A program made the translations under genes and the position numbers. Below are positions 29,135-38,191 of a stretch of 64,000 nucleotides of DNA, piece by piece. Every line of letters begins with the position of its first letter. Position 1 is the first letter of the stretch. Source of the stretch: Pseudomonas sp. Irchel s3f7 (GTDB taxonomy: Bacteria > Pseudomonadota > Gammaproteobacteria > Pseudomonadales > Pseudomonadaceae); contig NZ_FYDO01000008.1 of the NCBI RefSeq assembly GCF_900187615.1, forward strand, positions 62,001-126,000. Reading direction: 5' to 3'. The notes beneath the pieces were generated by a model that saw only the letters and a program-made list of their open reading frames with translations, had not been told where the DNA came from and made no database searches.

Positions 29135-29461
29135 TCAGATAGGCCGGCTGCCGTACTTGTTATCAGGCTTCTTGGGCGGATCGGCGACCACATTGGCCTC
29201 CACTTCCTGCACCTTGCCACCCTTGGCCAAAAACTCCTCCATGGCCCGCGCGAGAGCATCGCGTTCCTTGTTCTTGGCTTCGACGCTCGGCAGTTCATCG
29301 ACCGATACCGCAGCCTTGGCTTTGCCTTTGGCAGCCGGGGCCGGGGTGTCGTCACCGCCATCGTCGTCAGCAACGTCTTCCGCCGCTGCTTCCAGGCCTT
29401 CTTCGGCCTCGTCTTCGTCGCCTACTTCGAGGTCGTCGTTTTCCAGATCATCGTCGCTCAT
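29135..29461 (-). CDS. sutA: SutA-like RNA polymerase-binding regulator
   Basis: A 108-residue, very acidic protein (MSDDDLENDDLEVGDEDEAE) with a helical core around ERDALARAMEEFLAKGGKVQ and a C-terminal KPDNKYGSRPI tail. This matches Pseudomonas SutA, which binds RNA polymerase and upregulates rRNA and housekeeping genes in slow growth. The position next to amtB is the expected one. Confidence 0.8.
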   Translation of the reverse strand: MSDDDLENDDLEVGDEDEAEEGLEAAAEDVADDDGGDDTPAPAAKGKAKAAVSVDELPSVEAKNKERDALARAMEEFLAKGGKVQEVEANVVADPPKKPDNKYGSRPI

Positions 29462-29562
29462 GTTCTACCTCATGACTTGCGAAAAGCAGATTAGTTATAG
29501 CCCAGCTTTGCCTTCTGTCGAAGGTTGCCGGAAAAAAATCAACAGCCGCTGGTGACCAGCGG

Positions 29563-29988
29563 TTACGCCCCTTCACCGTGAACGGTGGCGAGGACTTTAC
29601 GGGCACCGCCATGGTCGCGGTGCTCGCCCAGATAAACGCCTTGCCAGGTCCCTATTGCCAGTCGACCTGCCGAAATCGGCAAACTCAGCTGACAACCAAG
29701 CACGCTGGCTTTGAAGTGCGCCGGGAGGTCGTCCAGGCCTTCGTCGTTGTGCTCATAGCCGTCTGTTCCTTGTGGGATCAGACGATTGAAAAATCGTTCG
29801 AAGTCGCGACGTACCGCCGGATCGGCGTTCTCGTTGATGGTCAACGAGGCCGAGGTATGCTGTAGCCACAGGTGCAACAGACCGACCCGATATGCCTTGA
29901 GTTCAGGCAAACCGGCGAGTAACTCGTCCGTTACCAGATGAAAGCCCCGGGGCCTCGCCCGCAGGGTAATCAGAGTCTGTTGCCACAT
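29563..29988 (-). CDS. YjbQ family protein (UPF0047)
   Basis: A 141-residue beta-rich protein with the family signature LHLWLQHTSASLTINENAD and LGEHRDHGGARKVL. Members are called secondary thiamine-phosphate synthases because they can complement thiE, but the natural role is unclear. The ATG at 29988 starts the conserved region (MWQQTLITLRARPRGF). Confidence 0.85.
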   Translation of the reverse strand: MWQQTLITLRARPRGFHLVTDELLAGLPELKAYRVGLLHLWLQHTSASLTINENADPAVRRDFERFFNRLIPQGTDGYEHNDEGLDDLPAHFKASVLGCQLSLPISAGRLAIGTWQGVYLGEHRDHGGARKVLATVHGEGA

Positions 29989-30159
29989 ACAGTTCTCCGC
30001 ACGTTCGGGGCGCATTCTAGCGCGCTCTGGGAAAAAACAAAGGCCCTAATATTCCTTCAATCCTGTAAGCCTTTGGCCGTACAAAATCACCCGACGCAAA
30101 CACCATCAAACCTGTAGGAAAAAACCTTTCAGCTCAGCCTTCAACGACAAATTCCAGAC

Positions 30160-30192
30160 AAAAAAATGCCCGGCAAGCCGGGCAAATTTTTT
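30160..30192 (-). terminator. Terminator of glnK-amtB
   Basis: Stem AAAAAATGCCCGGC / GCCGGGCAAATTTTTT immediately beyond the amtB stop, with a T-run on the minus strand. Confidence 0.83.
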
Positions 30193-30202
30193 GTACGCAT
30201 GC

Positions 30203-31540
30203 TTACACGTTGTAGCCGCGCTCGTTGTGAAGCGCCAGATCGATGCCGACAGCCTCTTCTTCTTCGGTGATGCGCAGGCCCATGACCGCGTCCAGCACCT
30301 TGAGAATGACGAAGGTGGCGATCGCGGTGTAGATCACCGTGAAGCCTACGCCTTTGCACTGAATCCACACTTGTGCGGCGATGTCGGTCACGGTGCCGAA
30401 GCCACCCATCGACGGTGCAGCGAACACACCGGTCAGGATCGCGCCGAGAATACCGCCGATACCGTGCACACCGAAGGCGTCCAGGGAATCGTCGTAACCG
30501 AGCTTGCGTTTCAGGGTGGTGGCGCAGAAGAAGCAGACCACGCCCGCAGCCAGACCGATCACCAGCGCACCCATCGGGCCAACGGTGCCGGCAGCCGGAG
30601 TAACGGCGACCAGACCGGCAACCACACCCGAAGCGATACCCAGTGCACTCGGTTTACCGTGGGTGAGCCACTCGGCGAGCATCCAGCCCAGCGCAGCGGC
30701 GGCGGTTGCGATTTGTGTCACCAGCATCGCCATGCCAGCGGTGCCGTTGGCCGCCGCAGCGGAACCGGCGTTGAAGCCGAACCAGCCGATCCACAGCATG
30801 GCCGCGCCCATCAGGGTGTAACCAAGGTTGTGCGGTGCCATCGGGGTGCTTGGGAAGCCTTTGCGCTTGCCCAGTACCAGGCAGGCCACCAGACCGGCGA
30901 TACCGGCGTTGATGTGCACCACGGTGCCGCCAGCAAAGTCCAGCACGCCCCAGTCCCACATCAGGCCGCCGTTACCGGCCCAGACCATGTGCGCGATAGG
31001 TGCATAAACCAGGGTGAACCAGATGGCCATGAAGATCAGCATCGCGGAGAACTTCATCCGCTCGGCGAACGCACCGACGATCAGCGCCGGGGTGATGATC
31101 GCGAAGGTCATCTGGAAGGTGATGAACACGGCTTCAGGGAACAGCGCTGCCGGACCGGTCAGGCTGGCCGGCGTGACACCCGCAAGGAACGCCTTGCCCA
31201 TGCCGCCGAAGAACGAGTTGAAGTTGACGACGCCCTGCTCCATACCGGTGGTGTCGAACGCGATGCTGTAGCCATAAATGACCCACAGGACGCTGATCAG
31301 AGCGGTAATGGCGAAGCACTGCATCATCACGGAAAGAATGTTTTTCGACCGAACCATGCCGCCGTAGAACAGCGCGAGGCCGGGAATGGTCATAAACAGC
31401 ACCAAGGCTGTCGAGGTCAACATCCAGGCGGTGTCGCCGGAGTTGAGGACTGGGGCCGCCACTTCGTCTGCCGCCAAAGCAAGGCTGGGCATGACGATGG
31501 ACAACAGGGCTCCTAGCCCTGCGAATTTACGCAGAGTCAT
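30203..31540 (-). CDS. amtB: Ammonium transporter AmtB
   Basis: A 445-residue protein: signal peptide (MTLRKFAGLGALLSIVMPSLA) and eleven transmembrane helices. Conserved AMT motifs include DFAGGTVVHINAGIAGLVA and FGVHGIGGILGAI with the pore histidines. Conducts ammonia/ammonium when nitrogen is scarce and is blocked by unmodified GlnK. In operon with glnK (35 bases upstream), downstream of the sigma-54 promoter at 32.1 kb. Confidence 0.95.
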   Translation of the reverse strand: MTLRKFAGLGALLSIVMPSLALAADEVAAPVLNSGDTAWMLTSTALVLFMTIPGLALFYGGMVRSKNILSVMMQCFAITALISVLWVIYGYSIAFDTTGMEQGVVNFNSFFGGMGKAFLAGVTPASLTGPAALFPEAVFITFQMTFAIITPALIVGAFAERMKFSAMLIFMAIWFTLVYAPIAHMVWAGNGGLMWDWGVLDFAGGTVVHINAGIAGLVACLVLGKRKGFPSTPMAPHNLGYTLMGAAMLWIGWFGFNAGSAAAANGTAGMAMLVTQIATAAAALGWMLAEWLTHGKPSALGIASGVVAGLVAVTPAAGTVGPMGALVIGLAAGVVCFFCATTLKRKLGYDDSLDAFGVHGIGGILGAILTGVFAAPSMGGFGTVTDIAAQVWIQCKGVGFTVIYTAIATFVILKVLDAVMGLRITEEEEAVGIDLALHNERGYNV

Positions 31541-31575
31541 ATTGTTTTCTCCTGGGGCGTTGGGTTTGTGGCGGC

Positions 31576-32031
<456 letters not shown>

Positions 32032-32112
32032 TCACGAAACACTCCCCCCGCTTCGCTTGGCGCACTGCATTCGTCACAGCGACTGCATCAGTGCATGGGT
32101 CACTAGCGTCTA

Positions 32113-32128
32113 AGCAGAAACCTTGCCA
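32113..32128 (-). promoter_or_regulatory. Sigma-54 promoter for glnK-amtB
   Basis: On the minus strand the sequence reads TGGCAAGGTTTCTGCT: GG and GC elements separated by 10 bases, close to the consensus TGGCACG-N4-TTGCA. It lies ~200 bases upstream of glnK, which is NtrC/sigma-54 controlled in proteobacteria. The match is visual; no transcript start was measured. Confidence 0.7.
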
Positions 32129-32202
32129 TCTCCACAAAAACGATTGTTTTCAAGCCTTTGCCCGCAGATGGCAGCGACTTCGCCGCAACACCCGGCGCGA
32201 TA

Positions 32203-32219
32203 CGCACAACAACGGTGCG
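32203..32219 (-). promoter_or_regulatory. Putative NtrC binding site
   Basis: CGCAC-N7-GTGCG is a dyad with the GCAC-N7-GTGC spacing of NtrC sites (TGCACC-N5-GGTGCA). It lies about 75-90 bases upstream of the -24/-12 element, the usual enhancer distance. Confidence 0.6.
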
Positions 32220-32323
32220 CGACCGTCCGTCCCCATGCGCGAAAAGCGTGCATCCCCTACCCACGAAATTCACTATAGACACTGCGTGATACACTGCCCG
32301 CCATCGTTACCAGGACATCGCCC

Positions 32324-32584
32324 ATGCTCGCGCCCAAAGACTTCCTCGACGCCCTCACCGGCACCGCCTCCCGCCTCTTCAGCGGCGACACCCCGCTGCC
32401 GAAAGCCGAAATCGAAAGTCAGTTCAAAATGTTGCTGCAGAGCGGCTTCAGCAAACTGGATCTGGTGAGCCGGGAAGAGTTCGATAGTCAGATGGTGGTG
32501 CTGGCGCGTACCCGCGCCCGGCTGGAAAGCCTCGAAGCGAAAGTGGCCGAGCTTGAAGCGAAGCTCACTCCACCAACCGAATAA
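32324..32584 (+). CDS. ubiK: UbiK, accessory factor of ubiquinone biosynthesis
   Basis: An 86-residue protein of the YqiC/UbiK (BMFP) family: N-terminal amphipathic region MLAPKDFLDALTGTASRLF and C-terminal coiled coil LARTRARLESLEAKVAELEA. It supports aerobic ubiquinone synthesis, probably by interacting with UbiJ and lipids. Divergent from glnK and normally next to comM. Confidence 0.88.
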   Translation: MLAPKDFLDALTGTASRLFSGDTPLPKAEIESQFKMLLQSGFSKLDLVSREEFDSQMVVLARTRARLESLEAKVAELEAKLTPPTE

Positions 32585-32596
32585 CACTACGATCCC

Positions 32597-32680
32597 TGTG
32601 GGAGCGAGCCTACTCACGATTGAAGGTCGGAACGACCTTGCGCTTCACTTGGAGCTGCCGAAAGCTGCGATCTTTTCACG
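32597..32680. repeat. REP-type sequence
   Basis: Contains TGTGGGAGCGAGCC and GAGCTGCCGAAAGCTGCGATC, cores of two REP classes also seen at 1.2, 4.1 and 0.7 kb. Confidence 0.55.
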
Positions 32681-32696
32681 CACTCTGAAGACAAAA

Positions 32697-32720
32697 AACC
32701 CCAAGTTCTGACGTGGGGTT
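32697..32720 (-). terminator. Likely terminator of higBA
   Basis: Stem AACCCCA / TGGGGTT, with a T-run on the minus strand beyond it (AAAAAA on plus), 20 bases past the higA stop. Confidence 0.65.
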
Positions 32721-32739
32721 CAATCAATCTTTGGCACAA

Positions 32740-33045
32740 TCAGGCGCAGTGTGGAAGCCGCTCAACCTGATCCCGGATCGCAGCCCCTCGCTCGATCTCG
32801 GTTTTACGCAGATCGTAGGTCGATTGCAGGTTCAGCCAAAACTCCGGGGTCGTGTCCAGGCAGATAGATAGCCGTAGAGCCATATCAGCGCTGACGCCTC
32901 GACGCTGGAGCACGATATCGTTCACCGTGGGCGTCGAAACGCTCAACGCTCTGGCCAATGCTGCAGCCGTAAGGCTCAGGGGCTCCAGGTATTCCTCCTT
33001 GAGGATCTCGCCAGGGTGTACCGGGCGCATACCATTCTTAGTCAT
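32740..33045 (-). CDS. higA: HigA-family antitoxin
   Basis: A 101-residue XRE-type helix-turn-helix protein with the addiction-module signature MRPVHPGEILKEEYLEPLSL, followed by ALARALSVSTPTVNDIV. It should bind and neutralise HigB and repress the operon. It follows the toxin gene by 8 bases, the usual higBA order. The pair appears inserted between ubiK and comM, which I expect to be adjacent in Pseudomonas. Confidence 0.88.
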   Translation of the reverse strand: MTKNGMRPVHPGEILKEEYLEPLSLTAAALARALSVSTPTVNDIVLQRRGVSADMALRLSICLDTTPEFWLNLQSTYDLRKTEIERGAAIRDQVERLPHCA

Positions 33046-33053
33046 TACTCACC

Positions 33054-33332
33054 TCAGTGATAATCGACGATTTCGACATTCTCTGGTCCGTTAGGCCCCC
33101 AGATGAAGCAAATTCGCCATTGAGCGTTGATGCGGATGCTGTGCTGACCTTTTCGATTTCCCTCCAATGTCTCTAAGCGATTGCCCGGCGGGGATCGAAG
33201 GTCTATCAGCACCGCAGCGGCATCAAGCATCGTCATCTTTCGTTCCACGACACTCAGAATGGCTGACCACATACGGGTCTTACCGTTGCGAAACAGGTAC
33301 TCGGTCTCAGAACACTTAAAGCTAACGATCAG
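33054..33332 (-). CDS. higB: HigB-like RelE-superfamily toxin with no canonical start codon
   Basis: The C-terminal part (RMWSAILSVVERKMTMLDAA...GQHSIRINAQWRICFIW) is clearly HigB, an mRNA endonuclease toxin. The family N-terminus is also encoded in frame, IVSFKCSETEYLFRNGKTR, but the codon where its initiating Met belongs is CTG (33332), preceded by ATT and an in-frame TAA. The first ATG is at 33272, which would remove about 20 residues. Either CTG is used weakly or the toxin is silenced. No clear ribosome binding site is visible. Confidence 0.7.
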   Translation of the reverse strand: MIVSFKCSETEYLFRNGKTRMWSAILSVVERKMTMLDAAAVLIDLRSPPGNRLETLEGNRKGQHSIRINAQWRICFIWGPNGPENVEIVDYH

Positions 33333-33560
33333 AATTTAAAGCTTAACGTTATGCATTAATCTTCAGTGTATATCGAGTGCTCATAAAGACAACCTCACCC
33401 CCCTTGTTCCTCCAGACTTTAGGAAATGGACTACGTGCAGCTTTTCAGGCGCTGGACGTTCAGCAACATTCTGCGAAGGTTTGCAGCCTCTGATACCGGC
33501 ACTTATGACTACCCTTGAAAAAACCGCAGGAAGCGGCTCCCGTCATTTCAAGGAACGACC

Positions 33561-34406
33561 ATGTCCCTCTCCATCGTCCACAGCCGCGCCCAGGTGGGTG
33601 TGGATGCGCCTGCCGTCACCGTAGAAGTTCACCTGGCCAACGGCCTGCCGTCGCTGACCATGGTCGGCTTGCCCGAGGCCGCCGTGAAGGAAAGCAAAGA
33701 CCGGGTACGCAGCGCGATCATCAATTCGGGGCTGCAATTTCCGGCACGACGGATCACCTTGAATCTGGCGCCTGCGGATTTGCCCAAGGATGGCGGACGG
33801 TTCGATCTGGCGATTGCCCTGGGGATTCTCTCGGCCAGTGTGCAGGTGCCGACGTTGACGCTCGATGATGTGGAATGCCTTGGGGAGTTGGCGCTCTCGG
33901 GCGCAGTGCGGGCGGTTCGTGGGGTTCTGCCGGCGGCGCTGGCGGCACGCAAGGCCGGGCGCTGGTTGATGGTGCCGCGAGCTAACGCCGAGGAAGCGTG
34001 CCTGGCCTCGGGACTGAAAGTGATTGCGGTGGATCATCTGCTTGAGGCCGTTGCGCATTTCAATGGGCATACACCGATTGAGCCTTATGTCTCCAACGGC
34101 TTGCTCTATGCCAGCAAACCCTATCCTGACTTGAATGAAGTGCAGGGCCAACTCTCGGCCAAGCGCGCTTTGCTGATTGCAGCGGCGGGGGCTCACAACC
34201 TCTTGCTCAGCGGACCGCCGGGGACGGGGAAAACGCTGTTGGCGAGTCGTTTACCGGGTTTGCTTCCACCGCTGGCCGAAAATGAAGCTCTTGAAGTCGC
34301 AGCCATTCAATCCGTTACCAGTTGCGTGCCATTGAGCCAATGGCCGCAAAGACCATTCCGCCAACCCCACCATTCCGCTTCCGGGCCGGCATTGGTCGGC
34401 GGCGGC
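33561..34406 (+). pseudogene. comM: comM (YifB, Mg-chelatase-like ATPase), 5' part, split by transposon
   Basis: The first ~282 residues of ComM/YifB: Lon-like N-terminal domain (MSLSIVHSRAQVGVDAPAVT) and the AAA+ Walker A LSGPPGTGKTLLASRLPG. The frame is intact up to PHHSASGPALVGGG, then enters the transposon and stops after CRFWK (stop at 34422-34424). The expected continuation (GEISLAHxGVLFLDELPEF) is absent. ComM is a helicase aiding branch migration in natural transformation. comM is a known insertion site for Tn7-like islands such as the AbaR/Tn6022 group in Acinetobacter. Residual product is probably inactive. Confidence 0.92.
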
Positions 34407-34540
34407 TGTAGGTTTTGGAAATAGATGCGAATTTTTCGAATTAAATGCGACTGATTGCAATGGCTTTGACCACCGATTCCATCGGATTTTGTCTGCATGC
34501 TTAGTCAACATGATCGACAGAGTTCTGTCTATTGCGACTC
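34407..34540 (+). repeat. Transposon left end with candidate TnsB sites
   Basis: Terminal TGT at 34407. Two ATGCGA motifs in AT-rich context (AAATAGATGCGAATT at 34419-34433 and AATTAAATGCGACTG at 34439-34453) lie exactly 20 bases apart, and a third TATTGCGACTC lies near 34530. This resembles the multiple TnsB binding sites of Tn7 ends. Confidence 0.6.
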
Positions 34541-34904
34541 GTGGCGACAGGCAGTCATCGGCCAATAGCGGTCACTCAGGTAAACACGAATTCGCACCTT
34601 GAGCCGGGTAGCTCGCAGATCCTCATGTTGTAAAACAATACACCTAAGAATGTGATCGCCAGAGCCCACCTAGCTTGTCGACAATGACCAGAGCCACCCA
34701 CTATGGTTTGAAGTTGATATTGAAGTACCAACAGGCCAATTTAAAAGGCTTTTTTTGGCGCTGGTCGTCGATACACGGAGCAATAAACATCAAGATTCTG
34801 CATCCTCGAGCCTTTCTGGTGAAATGCGCGACCGGTTAAATCAGTTCAGATCAGTCGTTTCCTTTGTGCCTGCTTTCTTCTCGGCAGGATAGATCTCGTA
34901 CAGC
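34541..34904. other. Non-coding stretch inside the transposon left end
   Basis: No convincing gene, terminator or repeat. Lower GC than the comM side. It separates the left end from the first cargo gene. Confidence 0.4.
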
Positions 34905-34908
34905 CCGA

Positions 34909-35655
34909 TCAATCCGCATAAAGACTCAATATGTCGTCATACTTGCCGCTCTGTTTGATCTGGTCGAGTGCCCGTTGCCATCGAGCCACTTCCGAACCAG
35001 GTGTGCTTTTGGACAGTGCTATGTATCCATCGGAGGTGAGGATCGTCACCGGCGTTAGACGCAATGCAGAGGCAGAGACCTTGGCTTCGGCCAGCTTATG
35101 TTGTAAGCCCCATATCGATGAAGCTACAAGCAGCACTCTGCCCGCTTGCAGCATCTTGAAGCAGCCCGAATAGCTATTGCTACGGATGATGGCAGTAAAA
35201 CCTTGGCTCACAAGGGCAGCATCATCCACGTTGTGGTTCAGCACACAGACGGGTAAATGGCGAGCATCAGATAGCGTTTTGATTCCGGTTGGATGTTCGG
35301 CGCTTTCATATAGCCGATCCGTTTCGCTGGAAATCGGCCCTACCCAATTGACGGTCGATTCCCTGTCCGCCGTTCGGCTTACATTGAAAAAGGCAATGCC
35401 TTCGTTTTGTTGTACCAGCGCCAGGCCTCGAGCCAGTGGCACTTCGGTAATCTCCATAGGCTCGCCGAGCTCTGACAACAACGCTCGTACCAGCTCTAGG
35501 TAGAAGGCGCGCTTCCCACTATGTGGCAAGCCGCGCAGGCTCCCGCTCGTACGGGACACCTCAAGGCCGGTACTGTGCGTCAATACCTGCCACTCATCGG
35601 CCAGGACATGGGATGAGCTGAAAGCCAGAATCGCGGCCAACATCCTCCTTTTCAT
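34909..35655 (-). CDS. Periplasmic substrate-binding protein (SBP_bac_3-like)
   Basis: A 248-residue protein with signal peptide MKRRMLAAILAFSSSHVLA and a two-lobed type II periplasmic-binding fold (EITEVPLARGLALVQQNEGI, ARHLPVCVLNHNVDDAALVSQGF). Many such stand-alone Pseudomonas proteins bind amino acids or act as sensors; there is no transporter gene beside it. I chose ATG 35655 over an in-frame GTG at 35664. It is the first cargo gene after the left end. Ligand unknown. Confidence 0.72.
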   Translation of the reverse strand: MKRRMLAAILAFSSSHVLADEWQVLTHSTGLEVSRTSGSLRGLPHSGKRAFYLELVRALLSELGEPMEITEVPLARGLALVQQNEGIAFFNVSRTADRESTVNWVGPISSETDRLYESAEHPTGIKTLSDARHLPVCVLNHNVDDAALVSQGFTAIIRSNSYSGCFKMLQAGRVLLVASSIWGLQHKLAEAKVSASALRLTPVTILTSDGYIALSKSTPGSEVARWQRALDQIKQSGKYDDILSLYAD

Positions 35656-36213
35656 ACATCCCACTCGGGCCGCTCCTGTTCATCCTTCGAGTCACTATAA
35701 ACGCGTCACCAGATGATTCAAGTCGACAGCGAGCATCGACAACTCGCCCTACGGTCATCGATTGGTGCCAGCGTTTTCAGGCACTCAGATTGGGCCTCCG
35801 ATTCCCATCGAACGACGACAGAGTGCCAATGTTTTCTAACGGGCGCCATCTGAAGCCTCGTCTAATCCCGTCAGCAAGTGCAAACGGTCGGAGGGTATTT
35901 ATTCAAAGAAATAGATTGTGCTTGAGCACGCGAGGACAAATTCGAGCCACCTTCAGAGGTTGGGTTAGCCAGTTGGACAGCATCATCCTTGAAGTTTGTC
36001 TTACACCAAGCGTAGCTGATCAAATCCTAGGTGCATTGAATGTAAAGCCTTCCTGAAAATCTATCATTGACTGCCAGCCACGACTGGCAGCAATGGGTCG
36101 TTTTCTGCCCCTCGCGACGGGCAGAAATCGGCCAGAAGCCGCCGCTGGTTGAGCTTCTCATGTTAGGACGGCATTTAGGCTGAACAGTGTCAAAGAAAGC
36201 CGGAGCAATTCAT
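35656..36213. other. Intergenic stretch with one palindrome
   Basis: No gene I can support; an 88-codon plus-strand frame at 35790-36056 has no ribosome binding site or recognisable content. At 36085-36117 a CTGCCCCTCGCGACGGGCAG hairpin, common in Pseudomonas intergenic DNA, precedes the ptuB 3' end. Confidence 0.4.
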
Positions 36214-36879
36214 TCAGGGTAGCAACGCCTTTGCAAACGCGGAGTAATGTTGGCCGCTGTCAGCCGCTTCGAACAAGATGTCTAGCATGGGCTGTCGAAC
36301 ATCGTCCTCAACGTTCGGCTGATCAATAATCTTTCGTAAGGCGAATAATTTTTTGACAACTTGGCATCGAATGTCTTTTGCTAAATCTGGACGATTTAGA
36401 CCTAGAGTATCAATGGTGGTTTTCCCTCGGGGATGTTTGTAACCGATCAGCGCTACATTCGCCACAGGATCAAATACATAGGTTAGAAAATCGTCAGGAT
36501 TTTCGTTAGCCGGGTTAATAAGAGGCCCATCTTGAGCCGCAGTCGGGAATTTGTCACCTTTATAGGCCGTCCCGTTGCACACACCGCAAGCCAGCAGGAG
36601 ATTGCTCCATCTGACTAGCATTTTCGGATAGCGCTTTTTAGGTTTAAAGTGCTCGATATGGGAGTAAGAAACATGCTCAATGAAAGATTCACAAAAGGCA
36701 CACTTACGCTGGTGCATGTCGCGTAAGGCATTCTTGATTTCTTTATGGCGATATTTCCTTTCTGCAGCGTCGATCGCGTCAGTATCACCAGATGCCTTGG
36801 CTGCTAGGTAATCAGCCGTCCAAGTCGTTTCATTCTGCTTGAGAATTTTGGGTTTTAACGGTCGCTTAAGCTTGATCAT
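36214..36879 (-). CDS. ptuB: PtuB-like HNH endonuclease (Septu)
   Basis: A 221-residue protein with an HNH/zinc module: KCAFCESFIEH, SHIEHFKPKKRYP and NLLLACGVCNG, giving two CxxC metal sites and the catalytic His. This is the retron/Septu-type HNH family that pairs with an ATPase. Its start lies 14 bases inside the end of the ATPase gene, so the two are co-translated. In Septu, PtuA and PtuB form a complex that degrades DNA on phage infection. Family assignment is by motif and gene pairing. Confidence 0.83.
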   Translation of the reverse strand: MIKLKRPLKPKILKQNETTWTADYLAAKASGDTDAIDAAERKYRHKEIKNALRDMHQRKCAFCESFIEHVSYSHIEHFKPKKRYPKMLVRWSNLLLACGVCNGTAYKGDKFPTAAQDGPLINPANENPDDFLTYVFDPVANVALIGYKHPRGKTTIDTLGLNRPDLAKDIRCQVVKKLFALRKIIDQPNVEDDVRQPMLDILFEAADSGQHYSAFAKALLP

Positions 36880-38191
36880 CTATAAAGCTCGCCAGGAGTT
36901 TATCAATTCTCCGATCCAGTTCCTGAGCGCCAGATGGGACGCTCGTAAGATCTTTGATCTGGGGCTGGAGCTTTTTCAGAGCGGCCTTATCCGCACGCGT
37001 TTTGTCCGGTTTATTGAATAACTGGGAGTACTGTTCCATTTTTTCGTTGGTTTGTGGCGAATATGCTGACACCAAGCCAAACGCCTCTGTAGTCAATATC
37101 TTGTCTACGGATAGCTTGTGTAGGTTATCCACTGGATGGAATGTAGCGCCCTTGTCGCCCTTCGAAATCTTAACGGTTAACGCATCTTCGCCCGCGCCTG
37201 CGGCGACCAAGGGGCTGTGGGTGGTCACGATGAATTGAAGCTTGGGGAACGCACATCTGAGCTTGAGGGCAATATCCCTTTGCCACAACGGATGCAGGTG
37301 GATGTCCAACTCGTCAATCAGCACCACGCCTTGCTCGTGAGCTGGGTTTTTGCTCTCAGGAAACGCTAGCAGCAAGCGCCAGACCAAATCGCCCGCAAAC
37401 GCCAAGATGCTCCGATACCCATCACTGAGCGAGAGCGTGGGTACTTTTTCTCCATTGACGCTGTAGAGGATGCGTCCTTCGGAGGAGATGGAATCAAAGT
37501 GGACATCATCCGGTAAGAGACTGTCGATGGCCTCTATACCGTACTTCAAGGTCCTGCGATCTTTTTCATGACCGTCTTTAGCAATTCGATAATCCAGGTA
37601 GACCATCCAGCGTTCAAAAACCGCCAGCGCTTCGTCTTCCTGGAATTGGCTGATGAAGTTGTTATGCCGAGCTTGCGGCTCCAGGGTCGGCACAATGATC
37701 TGATGAGAGCGAGTAAGTCGTCGAAAAGGTCCGTAACCTGCGCAGAACCAACCTTGCCCCTTGCTCGTGAATGCGTTCTGCCGAAGCCAGCTCAAAGCCC
37801 GATCCGGGTTTTCGTGAACACCCGGTGCGGTGTGGATCTTGTTCCGGATTGTGACAGCCCGGTCACCTGTAATATGGTAGCTGTAGGCGAAAACGCGTCG
37901 ACGCTTTTCCTCGCCAAAGTCCCCTGGATCCATAGGACCTTGGTGAACTCGAATAGATATTTTACCCGCCATCTTTTCATCGCGCAGCCAGCCAGTGGGA
38001 CGAGGCAGCAGGCTGGGGATACTGTCTGGCCCGGCAAGTAGCAAGCCGAGCGATTGCAGAATTGTGCTTTTACCGCAGCCGTTCTCACTGAGAAATGTAA
38101 TCCACTGGTAGGGAGTATTCTCCTGATCGAGCTTCAAGGTCTGCTGCTCGAAACATTTGATGTTTTCGATGGAGAATTCTTTAATCCACAT
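36866..38191 (-). CDS. ptuA: PtuA-like AAA/SMC-type ATPase (Septu)
   Basis: A 441-residue ATPase: N-terminal FSIENIKCFEQQTLKL, Walker A SENGCGKST (35-43), signature region TLSLSDGYRSILAFAGDL, Walker B GVVLIDELDIHLHPLWQRDI and the H-switch FIVTTHSPLVA. This is the ABC/SMC-like (OLD-type) ATPase class seen in Septu, retron and other defence systems. No TOPRIM domain is visible, which separates it from OLD nucleases. Partner of the HNH gene downstream. Confidence 0.83.
   Translation of the reverse strand: MWIKEFSIENIKCFEQQTLKLDQENTPYQWITFLSENGCGKSTILQSLGLLLAGPDSIPSLLPRPTGWLRDEKMAGKISIRVHQGPMDPGDFGEEKRRRVFAYSYHITGDRAVTIRNKIHTAPGVHENPDRALSWLRQNAFTSKGQGWFCAGYGPFRRLTRSHQIIVPTLEPQARHNNFISQFQEDEALAVFERWMVYLDYRIAKDGHEKDRRTLKYGIEAIDSLLPDDVHFDSISSEGRILYSVNGEKVPTLSLSDGYRSILAFAGDLVWRLLLAFPESKNPAHEQGVVLIDELDIHLHPLWQRDIALKLRCAFPKLQFIVTTHSPLVAAGAGEDALTVKISKGDKGATFHPVDNLHKLSVDKILTTEAFGLVSAYSPQTNEKMEQYSQLFNKPDKTRADKAALKKLQPQIKDLTSVPSGAQELDRRIDKLLASFIDDQA

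Noticed and set aside
30191..31516. 441-codon plus-strand frame opposite amtB
   Set aside because: Shadow frame of a conserved transporter gene.
35790..36056. 88-codon plus-strand frame in the transposon
   Set aside because: No ribosome binding site, no recognisable motif, not linked to neighbours.
36866..38191. OLD-family nuclease (Gabija GajA)
   Set aside because: No TOPRIM domain after the ATPase and the partner is an HNH nuclease, not a UvrD-like helicase.
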